This document shows positions 25,724-36,684 of a DNA stretch of 64,000 nt, piece after piece (within the stretch, counting starts at the first letter, position 1; each line of letters starts with the position of its first letter). The stretch is from Cricetomys ansorgei (lineage: Eukaryota > Chordata > Mammalia > Rodentia > Nesomyidae): positions 3,570,001-3,634,000 of the forward strand of contig JAMJFZ010001868.1 of assembly GCA_026225945.1 (NCBI GenBank), written 5' to 3'. The notes below the pieces were generated by a model. That model did no database searches and had not been told where the DNA came from. It saw only the letters and a list, made by a program, of their open reading frames with translations. A program made the translations under genes and the position numbers.

Positions 25724-25830
25724 GACAATACCATCTTGTTCTTGAGAGGCTGTAAAGAGCTTGGCCTTAAAGAATCTCAACTCTTTGACCCGAGCGACCT
25801 CCAGGATACGTCCAACAGGGTCACTGTCAA
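25724..25830 (+). CDS. Limch1: Limch1 coding exon: CH domain, middle part
   Basis: This 107-nt exon starts in phase 0 after a pyrimidine-rich acceptor (ttcttctttccag) and ends at a strong donor (gtgagt). It encodes [15 protein letters not shown], then [20 protein letters not shown], and two bases of a Lys codon. This is the helix-rich middle of the calponin-homology domain. The L-F-L-R-G-C-K-x-L-G-L and L-F-x-P-x-D-L segments are typical of the single CH domain in LIMCH1 and LMO7. The protein is nearly identical to human LIMCH1 as I remember it, with Thr in place of Ile after D-N. In LIMCH1 the CH domain lies near the N terminus and associates with actin structures. By exon order this is probably exon 4 of the full gene. 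It could only be mistaken for LMO7, but the downstream exons settle the matter. Confidence 0.95.
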
Positions 25831-26356
25831 GTGAGTAATGCCTGATTTATGTTTAAAGGAAACCCTGAGTGTTTTGATTTGCAGTTTGGTGAAGCTGTTG
25901 TAAGATCTAAGAGGTGGATGATTAGATACAGCTAATAAAATAAAAATGCACAAGCAAAAAGCAAGCTTTCACATCAGGACGCACTGTCCTGTCCTCTGAG
26001 CAGAGCTCTGATTCTGAGCTAACGTAATTTTTCAAAGGCATACGGAACCAGAATTTTGAAGAAGAGAAAATGTTAAGTAAAGTTTATCGGCAAGACTGCA
26101 GAGAAATATGCACAAAATCTGTGTGCTGTTGACAGCAACTTTTATTGGCTCCAATGGGGCAGTTGAATAGGCAGATGAACAGACTGCACAGGAGGCAAAC
26201 AGATTGAGCACTGTTGATGTGGGGAGGCATCTGATGGTGGTGAGCCGACCCCTTCATTTACATTTGTAGCCATTTTCTTATCTGTAACAGTGATTAAGCT
26301 TTTTAGACATGGATCATTGGTCCTGTGGCCATTTCTGCTTGTGTCTATTTAGTGAA

Positions 26357-26484
26357 CCATATTTGGGGCCAAAGAATTCCTGTGATAGGATGAGTTTCTA
26401 TATAAAGAAGTAGATCGTGACCGTATTTGGGACCAAAGAATTCCTGTGATAGGATGAGTTTCTATATTAAGAAGTAGATCGTGA
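26357..26484. repeat. 64-bp tandem duplication, two copies
   Basis: Positions 26357-26420 and 26421-26484 are head-to-tail copies of one 64-bp unit beginning ccatatttgg / ccgtatttgg and ending gtagatcgtga. I count three mismatches, so the copies are about 95 percent identical. The unit matches no SINE or LINE I recognise. The high identity suggests a fairly recent local duplication. Confidence 0.95.
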
Positions 26485-26641
26485 CTAGAGGAAGAAGATC
26501 CATCCTCATGAGACGGCAAAAATCGTTGCCTATAGCACCAGGATTCTGCAGAGTATGTGACGTCATATAAAGTATTTTTCATTTTATTCAAGCAGTATTT
26601 ACTATGAGTATGGTTGAGCAATAAGCTGGATTCCCTCCTGG

Positions 26642-26849
26642 CACTGGAGAGAGGGATAACACTTTTGCAGAGGACCCTAGTTCAGTTCCCAGCACTCACA
26701 TTAAGCAACTTAACAACCTCCTGTAACTCCAGCTTCAGAGAATCTTTCTCTTCTAGCCAGCATGGACATCTGCATTCATGTGCACATACCCATATACTGG
26801 CATACACATACACACATAATTTAAAATAAATCTTTAAAAAAAAAAAAAA
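26642..26849 (+). mobile_element. B2 SINE
   Basis: The core shows 'gcagaggaccctagttcag' followed by 'cccagcactcacat' and 'ctgtaactccag', which are B2 landmarks. The 3' tail is AC-rich and ends in AATAAA-like sequence and poly-A. The tRNA-derived head is degraded. Confidence 0.85.
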
Positions 26850-26858
26850 CTACCTAAA

Positions 26859-26947
26859 AGCCAGGTGTCGAGGCATATCCAGTAATCCCAGCACTTAGGA
26901 AGCAGAGGCGGGCGGATCTCTGCCAGTCTGAGGCCAGCCCGGTGTAC
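26859..26947 (+). mobile_element. B1 SINE, 3'-truncated
   Basis: It begins 'agccaggtgtcgaggcat' and continues with 'taatcccagcacttaggaag' and 'gaggccagcccggtgtaca', the 7SL-derived left two-thirds of B1. The usual 'gtgagttccaggacagcc' end is missing. It lies directly after the poly-A tail of the upstream B2, as expected for insertion into an A-rich target. Confidence 0.8.
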
Positions 26948-27493
26948 ATAACGCACACACCAAACACACCAGAGCTCCGTAAGGGCCACTCTGTTGCAAG
27001 CAACAGCACCAATAAGCTGACCTGCGCAGAGGATGTCTGTGGTTTGATATCTTGGGGCTGCTCCACTTACCATGGACGAGCATGAGAGGGAAAGAGGCCT
27101 CGACTCAGAGTTGTTCTTTGTGTTCTGTTTCCCGATCCTGAGTTCATCATTACGGTGACAAGAGACTTGAAACTATGAATGAATTAAGTTGGGACGTTTA
27201 CGGAGGACTTTATGATTCGTGACTGGGAAGAAGGAGGCTCAGCCATGATGGCGGATCGAATACTGCTTCTGTGTTTTCAGTGTGTCATTTAGTTTTTCTC
27301 ATGGAGAGTAGCTGTAAGTGAAAAAACGTAACACAGGCTATGATATTTCACAAAGAAACCTCCATGGGCCTCACGATAAGCATCCCATGCTCCATCCGTT
27401 ACTGAGTCTAAATCTGGCCTCTGTTAAGCTCCTGTTCGTTTTGGGAAATCGCTTTAGGTTCTGCCTCATCCCACATTTCTGATTTCACCTGCA

Positions 27494-27800
27494 TGGCAAG
27501 CGACCGGAAGCAACAGCCACCGCGCAGCGCCACAGGTAGTGATTAGTCACAAACGCGGCTTGCTGGATGGAGGCAAGTTTACTCTGGTGGTTTCCTCTAG
27601 CACCTTTTTATTTTTCTGGCCACCTTTAAACAGTAAATTACCAGAGCAGGAGAATTCGGAGGCCAAGCGGTCTCAGAGACTAGAACAGAAACTGGGATCA
27701 TCTTCATAGCTCGTCTAGGACAATCGAGGCGTCGGAACTCCGGGTAGCGCCCTAGGTCTGCAGCGCCCTAGATCTGGGGCGCGCTAAGCACCGTGCTCGT
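27494..27800. promoter_or_regulatory. Intronic CpG-rich patch, candidate regulatory element
   Basis: CpG dinucleotides are rare across the surrounding intron but cluster here: five in 27494-27535 and about ten in 27724-27800. An ETS-type core (accggaagc) sits near 27501. The 3' part holds 16-bp near-repeats starting agcgccctag (27746 and 27762). I see no open frame or splice site tied to it. It could be an enhancer or a minor CpG promoter; this is inference from composition only. Confidence 0.35.
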
Positions 27801-29040
27801 GTCTGTATTGTGGCACTGGGTCAGATAGTCTTCCATATGTGGTCACTGCAGACCTGGGAAACAAGGCAATCCACTTCTAAGGATGTATTCATTCAGAGCC
27901 ACTGGAAGTAACTGGCCAGGAGAAAGTTACTCGGGCAAGTCACAGTGGTCACAGTCCCTTTAGCATGGCAGCAGCTGCATCTTTTCTCGTCCCTTCCATC
28001 TTTCCTTTTTCTTCTTTTCTTCTCCTTCTTCTACCCCCACTTCCGGTACCTTCTCTATCCTTTCTTCTCATCTACCTCCCTTTTTGCATTTCTTCTTGGT
28101 TTCTTTCCTTTTTAAAATGTCCTTCACTTGTACACCGCGTGTTCATCACCTCCCCTTACGTCTCTGTACCTTCATTCTTCCATTGAACAAATATTTACTG
28201 CATGAGTGATGCTTTTTCCCTGGGGAAAATGCATAAACAAGACGGCCAGGCTTCTCTGTCCATATTGAATTGTTACACAGCGTCAATAACTTGGGAGTAA
28301 ATTACATAAGAAAGGAAATAACCTTGGGGAATGAGTGCCGAGAAGAGCCTGAAATACTGAGACAGGAGAGATCGTGGTCAGCCCGGAGGGTTCAAGAAGA
28401 ACCATTCTGAAATGGTGGCATTTCAGCTGAGGACTCAGGCCGAGACAAGAATGAGACCCAAGAGTCAGCCCTGGGGAGGTTTGCCAGATGTTCGGGGTGG
28501 AGGCCAAACAAGGAAAAGGCCAAGGAAGAGGAAACCGTTGGTGCTTAAGAGGAAAGGCAAGAACCCAATGAGGTGGAAGGGTCCTGCTTCAGGGCAAGTG
28601 TGGTGAGAGCAGTCATCCACCAGCAATGGGGACCTTGAACTTGGAATGAGTATTCGGAAAGATTGTCCCGCTAGGTTAGTAGTTAGAAAATCATAAAGGA
28701 TTCATACTAAAATTATGTCAGAAATTAATATATGGAGTTTAGGAAGACATTGCTTCTGATTTTAGCGGGAGTGTGGGAGCGGAGCATGGAGTCAGCTGTC
28801 AGCTTCAGAGTGCTTTCATGGGTGATTCTGGCTTAATTTGGCACCAGTTAGGGACTAGCTTTTAAAGTATTGATTTTGTAGCCCGGATAGATAGATCCAA
28901 GTACCACCGCTGTAATTCTCTGGTTTCCCTTCTTAGAGTTAAGTAGCTAACAGCAGAGTGGGAAAGCATCATTTTGACATGAGTTAGTAGCATCAGCAAG
29001 GAGATCTAGGATAAGGGATAGATCCCATGGGGGAAATTTG

Positions 29041-29270
29041 GATTTTCTTAAAAACAAGACAAAACAAACAAACAAACAAACAACAACAACAACAAAAAAA
29101 CACACACCAGGCAGTAGTGGCATACGTCTTTAATCCCAGCACTCGGGAGGCAGAAGCAGATCTCTGTTAGAGGCCAGCCTGGTCTACAGAGTGAGTTCCA
29201 GGACAGCCAGAGTGACAACAGAGAGGCCTTGTCTAAAAAAACAAACAAACAAAACCGAAACCAAACAAAG
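29041..29270 (+). mobile_element. B1 SINE with flanking AAC/AAAC simple repeat
   Basis: A (CAAA)n/(CAA)n tract at 29050-29100 precedes a B1 body at 29106-29236. The body has 'taatcccagcactcgggag', 'gaggccagcctggtctacag' and 'gttccaggacagccag'. It ends with the variant 'gtgacaacagagagg' and an A-rich tail. Confidence 0.92.
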
Positions 29271-30805
29271 CAAAACTCTAGTTTTCAGTGTAAGTAAGTT
29301 TTTCTTACCTATCCTGACCAAAATATAACTTGAGTAGACAAAAAAGAAAATATTTTTAAGATGAAAAACCTGCAAACCATTGCATTACTGACTGTGTAAC
29401 TGCATGAACTCTACCTGTTGTGAATCCCAGGCAAGTCTGATGGAAATGAGCACAGCGCAGAGGCACACAGCAGAGGCCCTCCAGGGAGGTAGTGCAGTTG
29501 CACGGAAGTGCAGAGAGGCTATGGATGGCCCCTGGGCAGGAAGCCTCTCTAAATGTTGGGAAGTATTTCCAAGTAATTGGTGGTTATGTGGGACTTGCTC
29601 TACAAATATCTTGCAGGCTCCTACAGTGTACCACATACAATCTTTAGTCACAGTTTCAGTCAGTGAACTTTTATTGTCAATGCAGGAAGAGGCTCGTTTT
29701 TCCACATTCTTGTTTTTCTAAGGTATTTTAGATCTTCCTTGGATTTTTTCATCTTTCTGCTGTTAAATGAAGAAAATAAAAACTTAGCAGATATCTAAGC
29801 TGAGAATAGTATGCCATTTTTTTCTATTCAACTCAAAAATATAAGAAACATTTCCTTGATCAAATGCGAATTGGATGGATGCTTGTCTTACCTGAAGCCC
29901 CGGACCTGGAACTCCTCTCCACAGAGCAGGACTAGTGTTTTCTAGTCCTTCAAATATCAATCAATTTAAATTGTTCACCTACTCATCATGCATAGTTTGT
30001 TAGAATGTGCTAGAACCAGGTAATCGTGGTCTAAATGCTTTGAGGTGTTCTTGGCTAGTTTATCGATGGAATTTCGATTCCCCACCCCTCTCCAGAGTGA
30101 CTGGAGAAAGAAATGCAATGTTTGTTTCCCTGATATTTATGTGATGATGAGTTCATGGAGCTTTGGAATACTTTTGGGAACATTTAGGTATTTCGTGGTG
30201 TGGATAGTCAGAGCTCTGGTGGGTTTTAGTTAGGGAATAAACATTTATGTGTATCGGAGAACACGTGTGTATCTTTGAAAATAACATGCATATTTTTCTG
30301 CTTATGATCGAGTTTTTATTCTAATTTGTAGCCAGCGCAGAAAAAGTAAAAAAAAAAAAAAAACTTGGAAAGTACTGCTTCTTGTACATGTATTTGCAGA
30401 TCTGTCCCTCAAGTGTTCAGACCCCTGTTAGATGTGCTTGCATGAAGAAGGCTTTGGAGAGGTGATCAAATTTCCTTCAGTAGTCAAGCCATGTTAATTT
30501 AAATATAAACAGTCCCCATTTTAAAACAGAATCCTCATCTTCCATATGTTAAAAAGCACCCACGGTGTACTATGTAACATCAATCTTACCTGGGCCTTCT
30601 CTGGTTTGTTTCTTTTGTTTTTGTTTTTGTTTGTTGGCTCAACAACTTTATAACAGAAACAACCAGTCACAGGCCTTTAAAAGCCAGCAATATTCTGGTT
30701 TTGTTTTATGTGCTTTTTGCAGGTACATCTTAGAGGTGTTTAAGGGAAGACCACACTGAAGAAATGGCTATTCTAATAACATTCTGTTTTCCTTTCCTGA
30801 CCTAG

Positions 30806-30836
30806 GAACCTTGATTATAGCAGGAAGCTGAAAAAC
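30806..30836 (+). CDS. Limch1: Limch1 coding microexon (31 nt): CH domain
   Basis: The exon follows the acceptor 'cctttcctgacctag' and ends at donor gtaagt. Its first base completes the Lys codon begun by the previous exon, and it then encodes NLDYSRKLKN, ending in phase 0. Human LIMCH1 has S-L-D-Y-S-R-K-L-K-N at this point, so the identity is clear despite the size. It bridges two CH-domain helices. At 31 nt it is too short to be found by open-frame length. Its length is not a multiple of three, so skipping it would break the frame, which fits a constitutive exon. Confidence 0.93.
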
Positions 30837-32334
30837 GTAAGTGTCTGAGCATCTCTCTCCAAGTTTGTATACTTTCCACTTCAGTGGTCCAAGATTGCCA
30901 TTTAGCTAACTACAGTGCACCCGACAAGCCTTGTGAGAAAGATTCTTAGGAAAGAGTGTGTGCATCTGTTATAGAATAGTTAATAACTCTGCTGAACTAA
31001 AAACAGTAGATCTGGAGCTTTCTCTCTAATAAGAGTTCAATCTAGAAATAAGTGAAAGCCTGTGTTCTGTGTGTGGTTCATTTTCTTAAAACACACAGTG
31101 ATCAGTTTCAATCCTAACATGAGCCATTTTCATTTGTGGCCCAGATGGGATTGCAGCCAACACACGTTAATTATGTTACGGCCCTAGTTAATGTCTTGAC
31201 ATTCCGGATTGTTTGTTCTCTAGGAATTTATTTGTTAGAACTCGGTTGATAAAAGATCTTCTGGAAGTTTTGAAGGATTTGTGATGCAAGAGTTTCCCAC
31301 AGAGGTAGAAAACTGAATTGCATCATAGTACTCACGCGCATAGCTATACTTTGGGCCATGGCCAGCTGGACCCGTATGCCTGTGTCCCGTGACCTAGAGC
31401 GTTTTCTGGCCCACCATGGGAAGGTAGTGCAGTAAGTCCTTCCCAGCACAGATGAAGCAAAAAGACACGATGTGACCATAAAGTCTAAGCTTTAAGATGG
31501 GATCCCTGAAATTCAGCTAAAGAGCACATCTTTAGCCAACCCCTGGTAGGTTTCCCAGCCCCAAGTCAAAGTAGTGAATATTTGTGTTTTTGTGGACAAT
31601 TCTTTGGAGAGAGAGCACAGAGCTAATATAGGAAAGTAACCTCAGACCATTTGGATATTCACAGACGTTCTTCAGCATCCAAGCTTGTTTAATTGATAGC
31701 AACTGTGTCAAGGGCTAAAATTTTCCCATCTCAGATTAATGGGGACATGGCTCTGCTCTGTGCAAAGGACCTGCAGGCCCCTCTCTCTGTACATTACCGT
31801 CTCCTGACCTCACTTGAATGTACTGTGTTGATCCTGTGCCTAGAAGCACTCGTTAACCTTTATCACTCCTGTAGGATTTTTGCCATCCATTCCAGTAGGT
31901 TCTCCGTGCACATGAGTAGAAATTACGGAGCTCCAAGAGCGCCATCTCAAATGAGCTGACAAGTCTCCTCCATTGCTTGTCTGGGTAAAGACTCCAAAGA
32001 GTTTGTGGGAAAATACTGCCTGATGAGAATGTCATTTTGGAGGATTTATTTTCCCTTCTTGTCCACTCAAGAGATCACTTTCTCACAACCTCCTTTTTCG
32101 TAGAGCTGGAGATTTACTTGACTGAATCGTGTGTTTGGGTCAACTGACACAGTAATGGGTTCTCATTACTGTGATCTCAAATTAATGGATGCAGCATGCA
32201 CTGGTTTTCACAAGTCAGTGTTGCTGAGTTGTTCCTTCCTGCTTTGCTGTTCCTGGAGCGTTACTGATTCCTACCCTGAAATATCCTGATTCAGGGCAAA
32301 TCCCCCAACTCTTAACACTTTCGTTTGTTCCTAG
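30837..32334 (+). other. Limch1: Limch1 intron (1,498 nt)
   Basis: Unique sequence with no SINE, exon or RNA gene that I can recognise. It ends in a good acceptor (tttcgtttgttcctag). A short minus-strand open frame near 31228-31479 has no supporting features. Confidence 0.8.
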
Positions 32335-32445
32335 GTGTTAGTGACCATTTACTGGCTGGGGAAAGCTGCAAACAGCTGTGCATCCTACAGTGGAACCACG
32401 CTGAACCTAAAGGAGTTCGAAGGATTGTTGGCTCAGATGCGAAAG
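32335..32445 (+). CDS. Limch1: Limch1 coding exon: CH domain, C-terminal part
   Basis: The exon is 111 nt (37 codons) in phase 0 at both ends, with acceptor ...tgttcctag and donor gtaact. It encodes [30 protein letters not shown] and LLAQMRK, the last helices of the CH domain. The T-I-Y-W-L-G-K-A motif and the Asn-Leu-Lys-Glu-Phe segment match LIMCH1 closely; Ala replaces a Thr at the ASYSG site compared with the human protein as I recall it. This ends the folded N-terminal module, and the next exon is a disordered linker. A B2 SINE starts only about 70 nt past the donor. Confidence 0.95.
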
Positions 32446-32513
32446 GTAACTTGGCCTTTCTTCCTCTTCCCTGGAGGTTTGGACCAAGTGAGAAAGCAAC
32501 ACAGTTTTAGTTC

Positions 32514-32698
32514 TGGGGTTGGAGACCTGGCTCAGTGTGGATGAGCACTTGATGATCTTCCAGAGGACCTGGGTTCTGTTCCCAGCAGCCACGTGGGCAG
32601 CTCACAACCACCAGTAACTCCAATTGCAAGGGATACGATGCCCTCTTCTGATCCCTGTGGGCATACATGCAGAGAAACACTCATAAAATTAAAATAGC
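32514..32698 (+). mobile_element. B2 SINE
   Basis: It begins 'tggggttggagacctggctcag', a diverged tRNA-like head. It continues with 'gaggacctgggttc', 'cccagcagccacgtgggcag' and 'cagtaactccaattgcaagg', the B2 landmarks, and ends in 'aaattaaaatag'. It sits about 70 nt downstream of a Limch1 exon. Confidence 0.9.
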
Positions 32699-33557
32699 AA
32701 CCTTACTAAAATGGAGAGTATTATAGTTATGCATGGTGGAACTACACTGACGGAACCTATGCACTCAAGAAAAGGGCCGTTTGTCTCACCCAGAGCGTCT
32801 TTGCCCCCTGATCTCACTCACTTAAAGTTTTATGTCTCACACTCTTCAGTGAATGGGAGATCTGAGCTGGCTCTGGCTATACTTTCAAAACAGTGAGTCT
32901 GGTGCCTCCTCGTGTGGCTCGGCACACCACGGAGCTCATGGCTGCGCATCTGGGTAGCGACGCTTGAATTAAACGGTGTGAGATTATACAAAGCAAGCAC
33001 ATCCTCTGCACTTTCAGCCCGAAGGTCATCATGCTTGCCTGTTAGAACCTTGGTGCAGGACATGGCGGTGCCAGCCATGTCCTCGCCTCAGCTCCCAACC
33101 CTGGACAGGCTCCAAGGAGTCAGAAGTATTCCTTCTACGTACGGTGTGTGTCTCATGACCATTGTATCTGAGTGATCTGGAAACCCAGGAAATAGTTTTG
33201 AAGTTTAATGTGTTTATTTGACAAAATGTTTGATTGCATGTTGTTAAAATATTTGTTTGCTTATGGCAAAGATTGACAGAAGGTAAGAATTTGTTGAAGA
33301 AACAGTGGAGTGCTTTGTATGTCACTGCCTTTTAAAGGCTCAGCAATATAGTTAACTTATACAAAATACCAGCTCATAGTATTGCACAGGGGAATCCCTG
33401 ACAAACAGCCTCAGTGAGCAGGATGGCTCACTTGCAGTTAGCATCCATGTATTTTGGTCATGGCTGTTTTAGAGCACAAATAATCGAGGCTAGCTCTTTA
33501 TTGCTTCTCTAACATACAAAATAAATCAACTAATGAGACTCATTAAAAGATATTCAG

Positions 33558-33764
33558 AGGGCCAGCAAGATATCTCAGTGGGTAAAGATTCTGCCACCAA
33601 GCCTTTTAACCTGAGTTCCATCCCTAAGACCCACATGGTGGAAGGAGAGAACTGAATCCCACAAGTTGTTCCCAGACTTCCACATGTACACACCCAAGTA
33701 CCCCCACCCACCCATACCACACCACACCACACCTCACCACACACAGATAAATAAATGCAATTAA
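33558..33764 (+). mobile_element. B2-like SINE
   Basis: The head is 'gggccagcaagatatctcag' followed by 'gggtaaagattctgccaccaagcc', 'gacccacatggtggaaggag' and a CA/CCACAC-rich tail. A second short copy of the same head (gggccagcaagatatctcag) occurs near 34600 without the rest of the element. Confidence 0.8.
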
Positions 33765-33924
33765 ATTTTTTCAGGGCATTTAGAACGTCATAGCTTTTTA
33801 TTCTAGAGGCAAGAATTTGTTCCAACTTTCTAATAAATTACTCTCCTTTCCTTAAAGCTAATAATAGTCTCTGCATTTGCCCAGAGCCAGTCTGGCTCAC
33901 ATATCTATTAATGTATCTAAAGTA

Positions 33925-34010
33925 GGGCTGGAAGCTGAGTGTGGAGCACTTGCCTGGCATGCCTGGGGCCCTGGGTTTGATCCCTAGCAGTGACAAAAAA
34001 AAAAAAACAA
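33925..34010 (+). mobile_element. ID SINE
   Basis: It reads 'gggctggaagctgagtgtgg', then 'agcacttgcctggcatgcc' and 'ctgggtttgatccctagcag', followed by a poly-A tail. This is the tRNA-Ala/BC1-derived ID element, not a functional tRNA: the anticodon arm is degraded and there is a retroposon tail. Confidence 0.88.
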
Positions 34011-34869
34011 ACCTTTGTATTTATCATGACATATAAAACAAGTACACCCACGCAGTAAGCACAACACGTTGTACCTTTGCCTTAGCTCTCTATTGCTCTT
34101 TAATCTTTCATCTAACTATCGAGTTGTTTCTGGTTGGGAAGTGGAGGTGTAAATGGTTGCTTCTATATTAAATTGCACCTGGGTAATACTAGATGGGCCA
34201 TCCTCTGAAACTTTATTTAAATCCCAGTTCTGCCGCTAGACTTGGTAAGAGCCTAGTCTGCTCTGGCCTCCCTTCCCACTGAGACCATGCCTTCAAGCTG
34301 CCATGAAATGGCCTGATGTTAACAGCTGCTTCTATTTTGAGTGGATATGGGCAAAAATCACAGGACATGGTGCAGTGGTTAGCACTGCTGGGCAAAGCAT
34401 GGCTCTTCATGACTGTGGCCCCCCTGTGGTCCTCTGTGGTCCTCCCAGGTCATAACTGTGCTTGAGAACAAATAACCTGAAAGACGCTGGACTATCCAAA
34501 TACCAGCAATATTTTATGTACGATCTATATTCTTTTGCGTTCTCACTTACGATAGGTTTCAACTGCAAAAATGCAAAAACTCAAAACAACTGAAAGAAGG
34601 GCCAGCAAGATATCTCAGAAGACATTCTCATATAAGTGGGATTTGGGTGTGAGTAAGCAGTCCAGGGCTGGTGAGGGAGTTCTACACAGAGAGTGCTGGA
34701 GAACCCTGACCCTTCTGTCCCAGGCCGCCGTCCTCAGCTCATGGCTTCTCCCTGCTGGCTCAAACTAGCTGCTCAGACTTTCCCTGTCCACGTTCAAGTC
34801 AGGAGGAAGGAGGAATGGAGAAAGAGGCTATCCTTTGAGCAAGCTTTTAGAAAATTACCCCCTCCATCT

Positions 34870-35165
34870 TGCTGTGGTTTGGATGCCCCCATCAAACTCA
34901 TGCTGGGCCTTAATGGCTTCGGTGATGATAGGAGCAGGGACTCCATCACAAGTGGGTTGATGCTGTGGTTGCCGGAGCGGGTTTGTTGTCCCAACTGTGT
35001 TGTCGAGGCAAACTCTCCATTGCACCTGCGTTCTCCAGGTACAGAATGGCTTCCGTAATGTTAGGGAGGCCTTTGCCCACACTGCCACCACCTTGATGCT
35101 GGACTCTCCGGTCTTCAGAACTCTGGTCTGTGGCATTCTGTTCTAGCAGAAGAAAATGGACAGTA
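34870..35165 (+). mobile_element. MaLR-type solo LTR (MLT1/MST-like), degraded
   Basis: It starts 'tgctgtggtttggatgcccc', contains 'gagcgggtttgttgtc' and ends with 'ggactctccggtcttcagaa' and 'ggcattctgttctagcagaa'. These are landmarks of mammalian apparent LTR retrotransposon LTRs of the MLT1/MST group. No internal coding region is attached, so it looks like a solo LTR. The subfamily is uncertain. Confidence 0.7.
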
Positions 35166-36483
35166 ACCACTCCCGACTCATACCTCATTGACATGAACTC
35201 GGTCACATATTCATACCCACCCACAAGTGAAGACATGGGGGGAAAAAGACTTTATTTCAGCTTTAAAAAAATGTTTTTACTAGACGAGAAATAGACAGAC
35301 TTCAAGGGACAACCGGAATCTTTGTACATAGGCTGAAATAAATTTAAAATTAAGCTTGTGTCTTCCTCAAAGAGGACTAGTTAGAGAGTTTTAATATTCA
35401 CTTTTTTTCTAGTGGGAAACTGCACAAAAATCAGTAACTATAAGGTACTTCTTCTATACGTATGTATGAAGAGCCCCTGCTGCAGAGTCTTGTGTACTTA
35501 GTAGCCTATCACTGAGCCTGGACATATCAGGGAAGACCTCCCAAAGGACGGGGTGTCCAGGGTAAACAAAGGAATTTGCTACAAGAATTCCTGAAATGGA
35601 AGAAGGCGTGGAGTTCCCAGGGTTGTGAGCGACGTAGGGTATTTCTCCACATCCTTTGCTTACCGTTTCCCATCTCTCCCGGAATTCATCCTCCTTCCTG
35701 TAGCAAGTCAACCCTTATAAAGAGGTGTGGCTAGTAGCGTCTCCAGGGAAAATGCTTCTGGTTCCTTCCCTGGAAAGGTAAGGAAATATTTCCTCTAGCC
35801 CTAGAGGTCTAATTCCGAGGAATGTGCTTTCCTGTTCCTGCACTGGTCTTTGTGACCTGGGGCAAAGGATGCAATGGCTGGCCCACCATTTCTGTTCCTG
35901 GAGGTGAGGGCATCAGTAGAAGAAAGGGGTTTTAAAGGGGGGCCTGACTGGCAAACAAATGCAAGAGAGACAAGTGCACAAAACAGCCACCACCATCATA
36001 CCCCCCAACTTTGTATCTACTTACCTTTTTCTGTTTATCTGTGGTCTTCCCTATCAGAACAGGAGGTTCCTATGACTGGGTGTTTGTTGATCTATTTTCA
36101 TGATGCTGTGTCTCTGGAGCTAGAATATTACCTAGAAGGTACTTGGGCAATATCAGTAGAATGAATTCCTCCCACAACCAGTGAGATGAGTAAGGAATGA
36201 GCAGTCATGTTGGAAAAGTTAAACCTCAGACATGTTGGAGCAGCACTCAGCCACCTTGTAAATCACACAGCAAGCAGAAAAATGTCGGGTTGTCCAGAAA
36301 AGGCATCTGGAGTATCTTAGATGCCATCCGTCATTCACGGGGGCCCTTGCTGGCTCTCACTAACACCCACGAAGGGACTGGGAAGCAGAGAGGTTAGTGA
36401 AGAAAGCCCAGAGTTAGCGGAAGCTAGCAACACTCATTCCTTTTATGAACCCCCTTTCACCAGGACAGTGAGCAGTTAGCACC

Positions 36484-36530
36484 GGGGTGGAGGGGGTGGC
36501 GGGGATGGGGGTGGGGAGTGGGGAGGGCAT
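36484..36530 (+). repeat. G-rich tract with G-quadruplex potential
   Basis: At least six runs of four or five G are separated by two to four bases (ggggtggagggggtggcggg, then atgggggtggggagtgggga). The motif is on the transcribed-RNA sense strand, so a quadruplex could form in DNA or in the nascent Limch1 transcript. Confidence 0.8.
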
Positions 36531-36684
36531 TGATTTCAGTCTTCCCTGCCTTCCCTTGAGAGCTCTGTGGAAGACAGGAGCTATTGGACTCCGAGATAAA
36601 AGCCACAGACAAGGCAATTAGACCCCATGGAAAGATTTAGGCATACCTGTCTTTGCGTTTGCTGGTTTTTGTTTTCCACCCTCC

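Larger units (their letters stand above)
25831..30805 (+). other. Limch1: Limch1 intron (4,975 nt)
   Basis: This intron contains a 64-bp tandem duplication (26357-26484), adjacent B2 and B1 copies (26642-26947), a CpG-rich patch (27494-27800), a B1 preceded by an AAC/AAAC-rich tract (29041-29270) and a poly-A run (30346-30362). A pyrimidine-rich stretch at 27977-28170 gives a spurious open frame. I see nothing else recognisable in 27860-29040 or 29280-30800. Confidence 0.8.

Noticed and set aside
27965..28186. Leu/Phe/Ser/Pro-rich open frame resembling a membrane protein
   Set aside because: It arises from a pyrimidine-rich tract; there is no start context or conserved motif.
34870..35165. 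Promoter or gene of an endogenous retrovirus
   Set aside because: Only a degraded MaLR-type LTR is present, with no internal region.
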